Position numbers and translations under genes: made by a program | From: Alphaproteobacteria bacterium | GTDB lineage: Bacteria; Pseudomonadota; Alphaproteobacteria; Kiloniellales; DSM-21159 | Direction of reading: 5' to 3' | Length of the DNA: 64,000 nt | NCBI GenBank assembly: GCA_030433005.1 | Contig: JAUILQ010000025.1 | Span: 1 to 64,000, forward strand | The notes under the pieces: generated by a model | Databases searched by the model: none | Seen by the model: only the letters and a program-made list of their open reading frames with translations | What the model was told of the DNA's origin: nothing | Shown here: positions 24,074 through 36,358 of the stretch, piece by piece | Layout of the letters: the number at the start of each line of letters is the position of its first letter | Position numbering within the stretch: the stretch's first letter is position 1

Positions 24074-24556
24074 ATGGCAGAGTTTTCCCTACCGCCCCAG
24101 GCAATCGAAGACATGCACTGGGCGCTCAACTACTGGCGTGCGCAGAAGGCTTCGGCCTGCCTGCCCGAGAAGCGATTCATCGACGTCACCGACTTCCCGC
24201 CTCGATTGCTGCCGATGCTGTTCCTGCTGGAGCGCATCGAGGCCGACCAGGACTACGTCGTGCGCCTCGCCGGCACGGCCTACCGGGACATCTACCAGCG
24301 CGAGATCACCGGGCTGGCCGTGAACCGCCTGCTGCCGCACTCCGATGCCGGTGCCAACCTCCGGGTCGACCTCGACCGGGCGCTCGCCCGCGAAGAGCCG
24401 ATCTTCGTCGACGGCCTGCTGACCTGGCCGCCGAGCGGCGCCAAGGTCACCTATCAGCGACTGCTGCTGCCGTACCGCGGCGACCACGGCAGCGAGACGC
24501 GGTTCTTTCTCGGGGTCGCCCGGATCACCGACCCGAAGGTCGCGCTGCGGACCTGA
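24074..24556 (+). CDS. PAS_5-family protein
   Basis: A 160-residue protein of the PAS_5 (DUF1488-neighbour) type common in Rhodospirillales: ALNYWRAQKASACLPEKRFIDVTDFPPRLLPMLFLLE, then VVRLAGTAYRDIYQREITG and RLLLPYRGDHGSETRFFLGVARI. It looks like a free-standing sensory PAS fold with no output domain. Role unknown. Its 3' end overlaps the convergent PAS_5 gene by 32 bases. Confidence 0.8.
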   Translation: MAEFSLPPQAIEDMHWALNYWRAQKASACLPEKRFIDVTDFPPRLLPMLFLLERIEADQDYVVRLAGTAYRDIYQREITGLAVNRLLPHSDAGANLRVDLDRALAREEPIFVDGLLTWPPSGAKVTYQRLLLPYRGDHGSETRFFLGVARITDPKVALRT

Positions 24557-25127
24557 CGGGCGTCCGCCGGCGCGGCATCGCCTGTGCGGTCCCGTCGGCC
24601 GGGGCAGCCTGTTCGGGGCGGCCGAGGGCCGCCACGTCGACGGTCTCGCGGCGCTGCTCGGTCTCGGCCGCCGTTCTGGCGTCGACCAGGGCCCGTCGGA
24701 TCGTCGCGCCGATGATGCCGTCGGCGGTCTCGCCGTCGTCCGAGAGCGGCAGCGCGAGCCGCTCGCCGAGCGCCACGCGCTCAAGGCAGCGGTAGATCGG
24801 TCCGCTGGTCAGCGCGGCCTGTCGCAGCCGGACGACGTCGAGGAAGCCGGCGTTGACCGCGTCGAAATGCTCGGCCGCCACCAGGTCGGAGAGCAGCCGG
24901 CCGGCGACGCGGCCCTGGAAGACCGCGTTGATTTCCTCGCCGGCGAGCCGATAGCGGAAGGTCCCGGCCGCGGGCTGGTACTCGCAGATCCAGACGTGCG
25001 GCAGCAGCGGCGCTATCGCCAGCGCATCGATGTCGCGGCGGCCCGGCATCGGGCGGTCGCCGCGGGCCTCCAGGTAGTGGTCCAGCAGGCTGGCGAGTCG
25101 GGCGTCCTGGAGCGGCAGCTGGGTCAT
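24525..25127 (-). CDS. PAS_5-family protein (convergent paralogue)
   Basis: A 200-residue protein with the same domain: LLDHYLEARGDRPMPGRRDIDALAIAPLLPHVWICEY followed by FRYRLAGEEINAVFQGRVAGRLL, then a charged, low-complexity tail of about 50 residues. The ATG at 25127 fits the family's N-terminus; an ATG at 25157 is possible, but its AGGAG lies too close. It is antiparallel to and overlapping its neighbour, so both genes share coding DNA at their ends. Confidence 0.78.
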   Translation of the reverse strand: MTQLPLQDARLASLLDHYLEARGDRPMPGRRDIDALAIAPLLPHVWICEYQPAAGTFRYRLAGEEINAVFQGRVAGRLLSDLVAAEHFDAVNAGFLDVVRLRQAALTSGPIYRCLERVALGERLALPLSDDGETADGIIGATIRRALVDARTAAETEQRRETVDVAALGRPEQAAPADGTAQAMPRRRTPVRSAARPSGR

Positions 25128-25241
25128 CGTCGGGGGGCATCTCCTGCCGGCCGGCACCGAGCGGGCGCCGTCTCGCCGAGCGGAACATGGTACCGCTGCC
25201 GCCTTAAGCTGCGGTAAACGGCAGCGCTCTGCCGGAGAGGC

Positions 25242-25919
25242 TCAGCCGCCGTACCAGACTCCGACGACCAGGTGCAGGCCGGCGACCTCGGCGCGATCCA
25301 GCTCGAAGACGCTGTCGGGATTGAGCTGGCGCAGCCGAACCCGCCCGGCGTCGAGGCCGACCAGCTGCTTGACGTAGGCGTCGTGGCGGCTCTCGTCGGA
25401 GGCGCGAATGACCAGGACGTCCTGGCCGCGCCGCACCGGCCGCTGGGGGTGGACCAGCAGCAGGTCGCCCTGGCGGTAGCGCGGCTCCATGGAGTCGTTG
25501 ACCACGTACATGGCGAAGGCGCCCGGCACGCCGGCCAGCGGCGGCGGTCGCTCGATCCACTCGATCGGTTCGTAGCTGACGCTCATGCCGTCGGGGCCGG
25601 CCTGGGCGCTGGCGTAGACCGGCAGGTCGCGGGCGCCGAGACCGGCCGCGCCGCCGGCGCCGACGTTCGGCGGCGGCGAGCCCGGCGCGGCGGCCGGCGG
25701 CGCCGGCGCTGCCGCCGGGGCCGCCAGCCGGCCGGCGAGCAGCGCCTCCGGGTCGGCGTTCATCTCGCGGGCCAGGCGCACAAGATACCTGGGCGACTTG
25801 GTCTCGCCGGACTCGAGCTGCTGCACGGACTGCTGGGAGACCCCGAGCCGCCGCGCGAGCTGAGGCTGCGACAGATGGTTTTCCTGGCGCCACTGGCGCA
25901 CGAGCGCGGCGAGACTCAT
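25242..25919 (-). CDS. XRE-family regulator with S24 (LexA/CI-like) peptidase domain
   Basis: A 225-residue regulator. An XRE helix-turn-helix spans about 3-60, followed by an Ala/Pro-rich linker (65-95) and an S24 peptidase fold with the catalytic pair S143 (VVNDSMEPRY) and K184 (YVKQL). This is the layout of CI-like or PrtR-like repressors that self-cleave on RecA activation. There are no phage genes around it, so it is either a domesticated repressor or a stress regulator. Nearby on the same strand are a lipoprotein and an orphan Nif11 precursor. Confidence 0.88.
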   Translation of the reverse strand: MSLAALVRQWRQENHLSQPQLARRLGVSQQSVQQLESGETKSPRYLVRLAREMNADPEALLAGRLAAPAAAPAPPAAAPGSPPPNVGAGGAAGLGARDLPVYASAQAGPDGMSVSYEPIEWIERPPPLAGVPGAFAMYVVNDSMEPRYRQGDLLLVHPQRPVRRGQDVLVIRASDESRHDAYVKQLVGLDAGRVRLRQLNPDSVFELDRAEVAGLHLVVGVWYGG

Positions 25920-26017
25920 GCCGGCAGCCTAGCACGGACGGGCCGCGTCGCGAAGCCGCAGCTACAAGAATGCTGGCGGTAAACAGTTTTCCTTGTCAGC
26001 CGGGGGCGCGACCGCGC

Positions 26018-26728
26018 TCAGTCGGTCTCGCTCTCGGCGCCGAACAGCGTGCTGTTGAAGCGGGTGACGATCAGACCGACGCTGATCGCCCCGGCCACGT
26101 AGATGCCGTAGCGCTGGATGAAGGTTTCGCCGGGCGCGGCCCGGTTCGCCGCCTCGACGTTGGCGACGTCGGCGGATTCCAGGAAGTCGACGAGCCGCGC
26201 CGCCTGCTGGCGGTAGGCCGGGCCGGAGACCTCCTCGTCGGTGACCCGGCCCTCGCTGAGGTTGCGGAAGGCGACGGCGGCGGCCAGCGGGTGGACCTGC
26301 TCGACCCAGTCGAGACGGGCCAGGAAGAAGCGGGCGCGTTGCTCGGCCTCGGCGTCGCCCTGGCGCTCGGCGGTCCGGAGCAGGCCCTGCCAGGCCGCCT
26401 CGAACATCGGCCAGGCCTCGATCGCCGTCTCGAAGCGGCGGCGTGCCTCGGCGAGGTCGTCGCGCGCGAGCGCCTCGCCGCCGGCCTGCGTGGCGGCCTC
26501 GGCGTACTGGTAGTCGAAGCGCTGCGCGGCCTCCTGAGCCGGCGTGTAGAGGAGGTCGCCCTCGCGGACCTTGCGCGGCGCGGGCTCGGGGCTCGGCGCC
26601 GGCTGCGGCTCTCGCTCGGCCTCGCGCGCGGCCTGCTCGACCTCGGCGGGGCCGAGGCAGCCGGCGAGCGGCAGGGCGGCGACGGCGAGGCTCGCCGCCA
26701 GCAGCAGCGAGAGCAGGCGCGTCGGCAT
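26018..26728 (-). CDS. Lipoprotein with TPR-like helical region
   Basis: A 236-residue protein, not recognised. A lipoprotein signal MPTRLLSLLLAASLAVAALPLAGC gives a lipidated Cys at position 24, followed by a Pro/Glu-rich linker, helical pairs resembling TPR repeats (FDYQYAEAATQAGGEALARDDLAEARRRFETAIEAWP, broken here for description) and a C-terminal hydrophobic segment (YGIYVAGAISVGLIVT). A GTG at 26758 has a better AGGAG but would add ten residues before the signal. The function is unknown; an envelope scaffold is possible. Confidence 0.75.
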   Translation of the reverse strand: MPTRLLSLLLAASLAVAALPLAGCLGPAEVEQAAREAEREPQPAPSPEPAPRKVREGDLLYTPAQEAAQRFDYQYAEAATQAGGEALARDDLAEARRRFETAIEAWPMFEAAWQGLLRTAERQGDAEAEQRARFFLARLDWVEQVHPLAAAVAFRNLSEGRVTDEEVSGPAYRQQAARLVDFLESADVANVEAANRAAPGETFIQRYGIYVAGAISVGLIVTRFNSTLFGAESETD

Positions 26729-26816
26729 CGTGGTCGGCTGGCGGACGGGCTCGGGCACGGCCGGGCGGTCTCCTGGCGGCGGGACCCCTGCTTATCCCGT
26801 GGCCGGGCCGCCGGGG

Positions 26817-27212
26817 TCAAGCTGGCGTGGCTCGAGCCGCCGCCTCGGCCCGTCGTGCCTCAAGGCACTCCCCGCAGCAGGTCAGGCTGCTCGCGATCGA
26901 CCTCAGGAGGGCGTCGCGGCTCGGTCCGGCCACAAAGTCGACGATGCCGCGGCCCACGGCGTTGCCGCCGCCGGCGACGCTCCCCAGTGCCTCGTCGTCG
27001 ATCTCGTCGCTGCCGGCCGGAGCGGGCCCGGCGGCTTTCGCCTGTTCCAGCACCGCCAGGAACGTCTCCAGCTCGAAGCGATAGCCATGGGCCCGGGCGA
27101 TGTCGGTCACGTCGCCGGCGCAGCGCGAGCCGTTCAGCACGGTCTCGACCTCGCGCCGCAGTGCAGGATCCTCCTCCAGACGCGTCAGGAAGGCGGCGAG
27201 CTGTTCGTCCAT
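26817..27212 (-). CDS. Nif11-type leader peptide precursor (orphan)
   Basis: A 131-residue small protein. Residues about 1-62 match the Nif11 leader domain (FLTRLEEDPALRREVETVL, then AHGYRFELETFLAVL). The leader ends with IDDEALGSVAGGG, the double-glycine cleavage site (GG near 81-82). The predicted core of about 48 residues contains TCCGEC (C112, C113, C116). AGGAAG precedes the ATG. No maturation enzyme is adjacent; the nearest C39 peptidase exporter is 17-22 kb away at 44354. It may be matured by that exporter or by enzymes outside the window. It is downstream of the sulfatase on the same strand. Confidence 0.8.
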   Translation of the reverse strand: MDEQLAAFLTRLEEDPALRREVETVLNGSRCAGDVTDIARAHGYRFELETFLAVLEQAKAAGPAPAGSDEIDDEALGSVAGGGNAVGRGIVDFVAGPSRDALLRSIASSLTCCGECLEARRAEAAARATPA

Positions 27213-27327
27213 TCGTATCTTCCTCGCGGTTCGGTCCGGAGACGAACCGAGCTTGCCGCAAGGCGGCCGTCCCGACCCGGCGGATCGTTCGCGACTCCGT
27301 GCAGCGCGTACGTATCGCCGCGGCGGG

Positions 27328-28872
27328 TCAGCCGCCGAGTATGCCCTGCGCGGTGACCAGCAGGTCGGCCAGCTCGCGCGGTGCGTGGCGCTGGCGCCAG
27401 GCGAGCGTCGCCTGCGTCTCTTCGAGCAGGCGCCCCTGATGGGCCGGATCCCCGGCCAGATTATCGAACTCGCCGGGATCGGCTTCCAGGTCGAACAGCA
27501 GCGGCGGCAGCACCGCCGGATCGGCGGCGAAGTGCACCGACTTCCAGCGCCGCCCCCGGCGCACGCTCAGGCAGCAGGCCTCGGGCGACAGCCCGAGCGC
27601 GGTCTCGGCCGAGCGGCTCGCCGGGTCGCGGAAGTCGAACTCCCAGTGGGCGGCCGCGCGCCAGCCCTCCGGCGTCGCCCCGCGCGCCCAGGGCAGAAGG
27701 GAGCTGCCGTCGCAGGCCGCGGGGATCTCGCCGCCCAGCCAGTCGATCACCGTCGGCATGACGTCGACCGCCTCGCTGAAGGCCTCGACGACGCGGCCGC
27801 GCGCGCCGTCGGCCTCGGGGCGCGGGTCGCGCACGATCAGCGGGATGTGGAAGGCCGGGTCGAAGAAGCCGCGCTTGCCGAACATCCAGCGGTCGCCGAG
27901 CATCTCGCCGTGGTCGCAGGTGAAGAGGATCAGCGTGTCGTCGTAGCGCCCGCGCGCCTTCAGCGCCTCGACGATGCGGCCGACCTGGGCATCGACCTCG
28001 GCGATCAGGCCGTAGTAGGTGGCGCGCACCCGCTGGACTTCGGCGGCGTCGAGCGCGGCGACCGGCAGATCGTGCTCGGGCGTGTAGGCCAGCGCCTGGC
28101 GCTGGCCGTGGTACCAGGCCAGCCAGGGATGCCGCGCCGCCTCGGCGGCCGGGTCGTCGAGCCGGATCGGCGGGGCGCAGTCGGCCGGATCGTACAGCTC
28201 GTTGTAGGGCGCCGGCGCGACCAGCGGCGGATGCGGGTGCAGGAAGGTCAGCATCGACAGCCAGCGGCCGTCCTCGACCGACAGCCAGTCGAGGAAGGCG
28301 TCGGTGCCGAAGGCCGAGAGGCTGTCCTCGGCGCGGAACGGCGAGGGCGCCAGCGAATGGCGGTGGCCGTCCGGGTCGGGGACCGGCTGGAACGGGCCGT
28401 AGGGGAAGTCCGGGAAGGCGTAGCCGCGACGCTTGAGGGCAGCGCGCCAGGGCTTGAAGGCTTCGGTCAGGCGCAGCCCGATCTCGAAGCCGGGCAGCAC
28501 GCCCTCGTAGCTGAAGAGATCCGGGTCGGCCGGCGCGCGGCCGCGCGGGTCGGGCGTCGTGTCGGAGTAGCCGAAGAGGTAGGGCAGCAGGCCCTGGCGC
28601 CGCGCCGCCCAAGCCAGGTTGTCGAAGCGCGCGTCGAGCGGCGTGCCGTTGGCCACCGAGCGGTGGTTCATCAGGTAGAGGCCGGTCAGCAGCGAGGCGC
28701 GCGACGGGCCGCAGGGGCTGGTCTGGGTGAAGTGGTTGGCGAACAGCGTGCCCTCGGCGGCCAGCGCGTCGAGGTGCGGCGTGCGCACCGTCGGATGGCC
28801 GAGCGCCGACAGGCACTCCCAGCGCCACTGGTCGGCGACGATCAGCAGCACGTTGCCGGGTGCCTTCGCCAT
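27328..28872 (-). CDS. Sulfatase / phosphonate monoester hydrolase family protein
   Basis: A 514-residue alkaline-phosphatase-superfamily hydrolase. NVLLIVADQWRWECLSALGHP gives the N-terminal metal Asp; SPCGPSRASLLTG carries the C-x-P-S-R motif whose Cys becomes formylglycine; FTCDHGEMLGDRW supplies further metal ligands. No signal peptide, so cytoplasmic as in choline sulfatase and phosphonate monoesterases. The ATG at 28872 has AGGAAGAAGG before it; an extension upstream is spurious. No anaerobic or copper formylglycine-generating enzyme is in the window. The substrate is undetermined. Confidence 0.9.
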   Translation of the reverse strand: MAKAPGNVLLIVADQWRWECLSALGHPTVRTPHLDALAAEGTLFANHFTQTSPCGPSRASLLTGLYLMNHRSVANGTPLDARFDNLAWAARRQGLLPYLFGYSDTTPDPRGRAPADPDLFSYEGVLPGFEIGLRLTEAFKPWRAALKRRGYAFPDFPYGPFQPVPDPDGHRHSLAPSPFRAEDSLSAFGTDAFLDWLSVEDGRWLSMLTFLHPHPPLVAPAPYNELYDPADCAPPIRLDDPAAEAARHPWLAWYHGQRQALAYTPEHDLPVAALDAAEVQRVRATYYGLIAEVDAQVGRIVEALKARGRYDDTLILFTCDHGEMLGDRWMFGKRGFFDPAFHIPLIVRDPRPEADGARGRVVEAFSEAVDVMPTVIDWLGGEIPAACDGSSLLPWARGATPEGWRAAAHWEFDFRDPASRSAETALGLSPEACCLSVRRGRRWKSVHFAADPAVLPPLLFDLEADPGEFDNLAGDPAHQGRLLEETQATLAWRQRHAPRELADLLVTAQGILGG

Positions 28873-29363
28873 CCTTCTTCCTCCAGTCGCCTCGCGAGCT
28901 TGCGTGACGCTAGACGAGGCGCGGTGCCGACGGAAGCCGGCGGCAGCGTTGGCCGCGACCGGTCGCTCCGCCGGCACAGCCGACGGCGATGCCATCAGGA
29001 GCGAGGATCTCCCTTGTTGCGCCACATTTGCCGGGCATCGTCGACAGTCTACGGCTGGGGCAATGGCTTGGCGGTCGACGCGCGCCACCCCATATGACGG
29101 AAGCGGGCGGATCGCAGCCTCCGCCCGTCCCGGTCTCTCGCCGGTCGACTGAATTCGCCGGACAGCGCCGGGCCGTACCGCTGCAACTCAACCCTACCTT
29201 GACGCTCCGGCCGCTTCGGCGCCGGAGCGCTTTTTTCGGGACGCGCGGAGGCGCTCCGTGGCCGGTCACTTTTTTACCTGCCATTGACTTGCCAGCGCTG
29301 GAACCTTGGAGCGCGAGCGGGCAGGCTTTCGACGACCTCGCTTGGCTGGCACCGTTCGAGAGC
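28873..29363. other. 490-bp divergent gap with a plus-strand transcription unit
   Basis: Between the sulfatase start (minus) and the hybrid kinase start (plus). No convincing protein gene: short ATG frames lack ribosome sites. A rho-independent terminator at 29203-29236 faces right, although no plus-strand gene precedes it for over 4 kb. GGGCGGA/TCCGCCC (around 29105-29126) could form another hairpin upstream. Together these suggest a small RNA ending at about 29236; it does not match tmRNA, RNase P or SRP RNA signatures that I know. Confidence 0.35.
29203..29236 (+). terminator. Rho-independent terminator without an obvious upstream gene
   Basis: A 9-bp stem (CGCTCCGGC at 29203-29211, complement 29221-29229), loop CGCTTCGGC, then C and six T (29231-29236). 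The U-tract exists only in plus orientation. Confidence 0.75.
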
Positions 29364-31097
29364 ATGACGATACAGCTGGACGTCGAGAGCACAGGCGAAG
29401 CGACCGGCGCGCAGGCAGACGAGTCCGGCGCGCACGGCCGCGCGGCGGCGGCGCTCGAGGCGCTCGGCGAGGCCGTGTTCCTGTGCGACCCCCTGGGCCG
29501 GGTCAGCTACGCCAATCCGGTGCTGCTGGCGCGCCTGGGCCGGTCGGCGGAATCCGCCCCGGACCTGATCGGACGCCACTGGGGCGGGCTCTTCGAGGCC
29601 GAGTCGCGGCGCCGTATCGAGCGCGAGGCCCTGCCCGCCCTGCATGAGGGCGGCCGCTGGCGCGGTCGCGTGCGCCTGGCGGCGGGCGCCGGGCCCGACG
29701 GCGATGCACCGGCCCAGCAGCTGGCGCTGTCGCAGCTCGCCGGCGGCGGCCTGGTCGGGCTGCTGCTGCGCGAGGGCGGCGACGCGGCCGGCGCCGCCGA
29801 GCGCGGCGGCCTGGTCGAGGCCGCCGATGCGCGGCGCGAGCGCATGGACTCGCTGCGCCGCCTGGCCGGCGACATGGCGCACGATCTCAACAACGTGCTG
29901 GCGACCATCGTCGGCTACGCGCGCTTCCTGACCGAGGACCTGCCCAAGGACGGCCAGCCCCACGGCTTCGCCCAACAGATCCTGGTCGCCACCGAGCGCG
30001 CCAAGCGCCTGGTCGACGGCGCGCTCGCCTTCTCGCGCCCCGACAAGGCCGAGCGCAAGACGGTGACCGTCGCGCCGGTCGTCGAGCAGACCGCCAGGGC
30101 GCTGCGCGGCCGACTGCCGGCCGGCTCGACCCTGCGGATCCGCGGCGGCGGCCCCGACCTCGCGGTCGAGGCGGCGCCGGCGGTCTTCGCCGGCGCGGTC
30201 GAGCAGCTGCTGGCCAACGCCGAGGAGGCGCTCGCCGGCCGCGCCGGCACCGTCGAGGTCGCCTGGCGCGCCACCGGCGACCTGCGCCAGCTGCCCGGCC
30301 TGGCGCGCCCGGGCGCGCCGGCCCGCGTGGTCATCGAGCACCTGGAGGCGGGACGCCTGCTGGCGGCCGCGGGGGCGCCCGATCCCAACAGCCGCTTCCT
30401 GGAGCTTTCGGTGCACGACAGCGGCCACGGCATCGCGCCGGAGGTCATGGAGCACGTCTTCGAGCCCTTCTTCACGACGCGCCAGCCCTCGAAGGGCCGC
30501 GGCCTCGGCCTCTCGATGGTCTACGGCCAGGTCGTCGGCCAGGGCGGCGCGATCCTGATCGACAGCGGGCCGGCCGACGGCACCACCGTACGGCTGTTCT
30601 GGCCCGCGGCGCCCGGCGTCGAGGCCGTGAGCAAGACCGAGGCCGGGGCCAAGCCCGGCGCCGCGGCCGCCGTCGCTGCCGGCGGCGCCGGCACGCCGGG
30701 GCGGCGTCCGCTGCCCAAGGGCCGGGGCCAGCGCGTGCTGGTCGCCGAGGACGACCGGGTGCTGCGCGAGGCGATCGGCGAGATGCTGCAGCGCCTCAAC
30801 TACAAGCCGGTGCTGGTCAACGACGGCGAGGTCGCGCGCCGCGTGCTCTCGGAAGGCGGCGCCATCGAGGCGGTGATGACCGATCGGCGCATGCCCAACC
30901 TGTCGGGCACCGAGCTGATCGAGTGGATGCGCGGCCAGGGGCTGGCGCAGCCGGTGCTGCTCTGCACCGGCTACGGCGAGGACCTCGACACCGCCGGGCT
31001 CAGCCGGGCCGGAGGAGTCGCCGTGCTGTCCAAGCCGATCGACGCCGCGACCCTGGCCGGCCGCCTCGACGCCCTGCTGCGCGCGCAGGCGGGCTGA
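29364..31097 (+). CDS. Hybrid sensor histidine kinase with C-terminal receiver
   Basis: A 577-residue cytoplasmic protein. A PAS-like domain at about 28-140 (ALEALGEAVFLCDPLGRVSYANP) is followed by a HisKA dimerisation helix with H173 in GDMAHDLNNVLATIVGY, an ATPase domain with an N-box (QLLANAEEAL), HDSGHGIAP, FEPFFTTR and GRGLGLSMV, then a linker of about 30 Ala/Gly residues and a receiver with EDD and phospho-acceptor D507 in MTDRRMP. The H-box HDLNN is of the CckA/NtrB-like group. The ATG at 29364 lies after the terminator; the longer frame is spurious. Confidence 0.9.
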   Translation: MTIQLDVESTGEATGAQADESGAHGRAAAALEALGEAVFLCDPLGRVSYANPVLLARLGRSAESAPDLIGRHWGGLFEAESRRRIEREALPALHEGGRWRGRVRLAAGAGPDGDAPAQQLALSQLAGGGLVGLLLREGGDAAGAAERGGLVEAADARRERMDSLRRLAGDMAHDLNNVLATIVGYARFLTEDLPKDGQPHGFAQQILVATERAKRLVDGALAFSRPDKAERKTVTVAPVVEQTARALRGRLPAGSTLRIRGGGPDLAVEAAPAVFAGAVEQLLANAEEALAGRAGTVEVAWRATGDLRQLPGLARPGAPARVVIEHLEAGRLLAAAGAPDPNSRFLELSVHDSGHGIAPEVMEHVFEPFFTTRQPSKGRGLGLSMVYGQVVGQGGAILIDSGPADGTTVRLFWPAAPGVEAVSKTEAGAKPGAAAAVAAGGAGTPGRRPLPKGRGQRVLVAEDDRVLREAIGEMLQRLNYKPVLVNDGEVARRVLSEGGAIEAVMTDRRMPNLSGTELIEWMRGQGLAQPVLLCTGYGEDLDTAGLSRAGGVAVLSKPIDAATLAGRLDALLRAQAG

Positions 31098-31225
31098 GCG
31101 GCATTGACGGCCGGCGCGGCCGTTCCCACAGGAATTGATCTGGAGCAAGGCGCGGGGCGCGCCTGCGCCTAGAGTCGCCTCTCATCCCGTTTGTCGTTTT
31201 TCGTTCGGAGAAGCGGAGGACAGCG

Positions 31226-31786
31226 ATGAGCGTTTCCCCCCAGAACCAGCAGAAGACCCCGAGCGCTTCCGGCGTGCCGGAGGAGCAGGCTCCGACCGGC
31301 GTGCCGACCGCCGCCGGCCATCCCTTGGCCAGCTGGCGCGGCCAGATGGACCGCCTGTTCGACGACTTCTTCCGCGGCTGGGGCGCCAGCCCCTTCGGCC
31401 TTGCCGCGTTCAACCCGGCGGCGGCGCCGGAGCTGGCCTCGCCCGGCGGACTGATGCTCGCGCCGCGCATCGACGTGACCGAGACCAGGGACGGCGTCGA
31501 GATCTCGGCGGAGCTGCCCGGGCTCGACGAGAAGGACGTCAAGGTCACGCTGCACGAAGGCGTGCTGACCATCGAGGGCGAGAAGAAGCAGGAGAGCGAG
31601 CGCAAGGAAGCCGACGTCTGGCACTCGGAGCGCCACTACGGCTCGTTCCGCCGGCGCTTCACCCTGCCGGACAGCCTCGACGCCGAAAAGGTCTCGGCGA
31701 AGTTCGACAAGGGCGTGCTGAAGGTGACGATCGCCCGCAAGGCCGGCAGCACGAAGCCGGAGCCGCGTTCGATCCCGATCGGCTGA
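31226..31786 (+). CDS. Hsp20/alpha-crystallin family small heat-shock protein
   Basis: A 186-residue chaperone. A Met/Trp/Phe-containing N-terminal arm (MDRLFDDFFRGWGASPFG) precedes the alpha-crystallin domain (about 78-175: APRIDVTETRDGVEISAELPG, KVTLHEGVLTIEGEKK, SFRRRFTLPDSLD, KGVLKVTIARK) and ends in the I-x-I motif SIPIG. It binds unfolding proteins without ATP. GCGGAGGACA precedes the ATG. I could not define a sigma-32 promoter in 31098-31225. Confidence 0.95.
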   Translation: MSVSPQNQQKTPSASGVPEEQAPTGVPTAAGHPLASWRGQMDRLFDDFFRGWGASPFGLAAFNPAAAPELASPGGLMLAPRIDVTETRDGVEISAELPGLDEKDVKVTLHEGVLTIEGEKKQESERKEADVWHSERHYGSFRRRFTLPDSLDAEKVSAKFDKGVLKVTIARKAGSTKPEPRSIPIG

Positions 31787-31840
31787 GGTGCGCGCCCGGT
31801 CCTGGACTCTCCGGGCCGGCCGCCTGCCCGGTCCGGACAT

Positions 31841-34249
<2,409 letters not shown>

Positions 34250-34403
34250 GCTCTCGTCCGTGGGATGGGAGGCGGGAGGCGCGGCCGTCCCGCCCGACTG
34301 TCTAGGCGCCCCTTGGTGAATCAAGCCTTAACCCTCCGCAGCGCGCATACCTGCCTTAGACCCTGCTGCGGAGTCCCGGGAAGCCCGCCGACGCTCCGGT
34401 GGC

Positions 34404-36212
<1,809 letters not shown>

Positions 36213-36291
36213 CGAGGGCTCTCCCGGTTCGCTTTTCTGGCGGTCCCGGATCCTGCGCGGCAAGGGGCGATCCGCCTCACCGCGATATGTA

Positions 36292-36328
36292 GCCCGCCCG
36301 CCCGGGCCTGTCCAAGGCGCGGGCGGGC
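36292..36328 (-). terminator. GC hairpin downstream of dabA
   Basis: GCCCGCCCGC (36292-36301) pairs with GCGGGCGGGC (36319-36328) across a 17-base loop, 30 bases after the dabA stop on its strand. No U-tract, so it is weak as an intrinsic terminator. Confidence 0.4.
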
Positions 36329-36358
36329 GATCGGCGAGCGCCCCCGATGCCCCGTTGG

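Noticed and set aside
29063-29152. 29-codon plus-strand ORF upstream of the terminator
   Set aside because: No good ribosome site and an Arg/Ala-rich composition; a non-coding transcript is the better explanation of the terminator.
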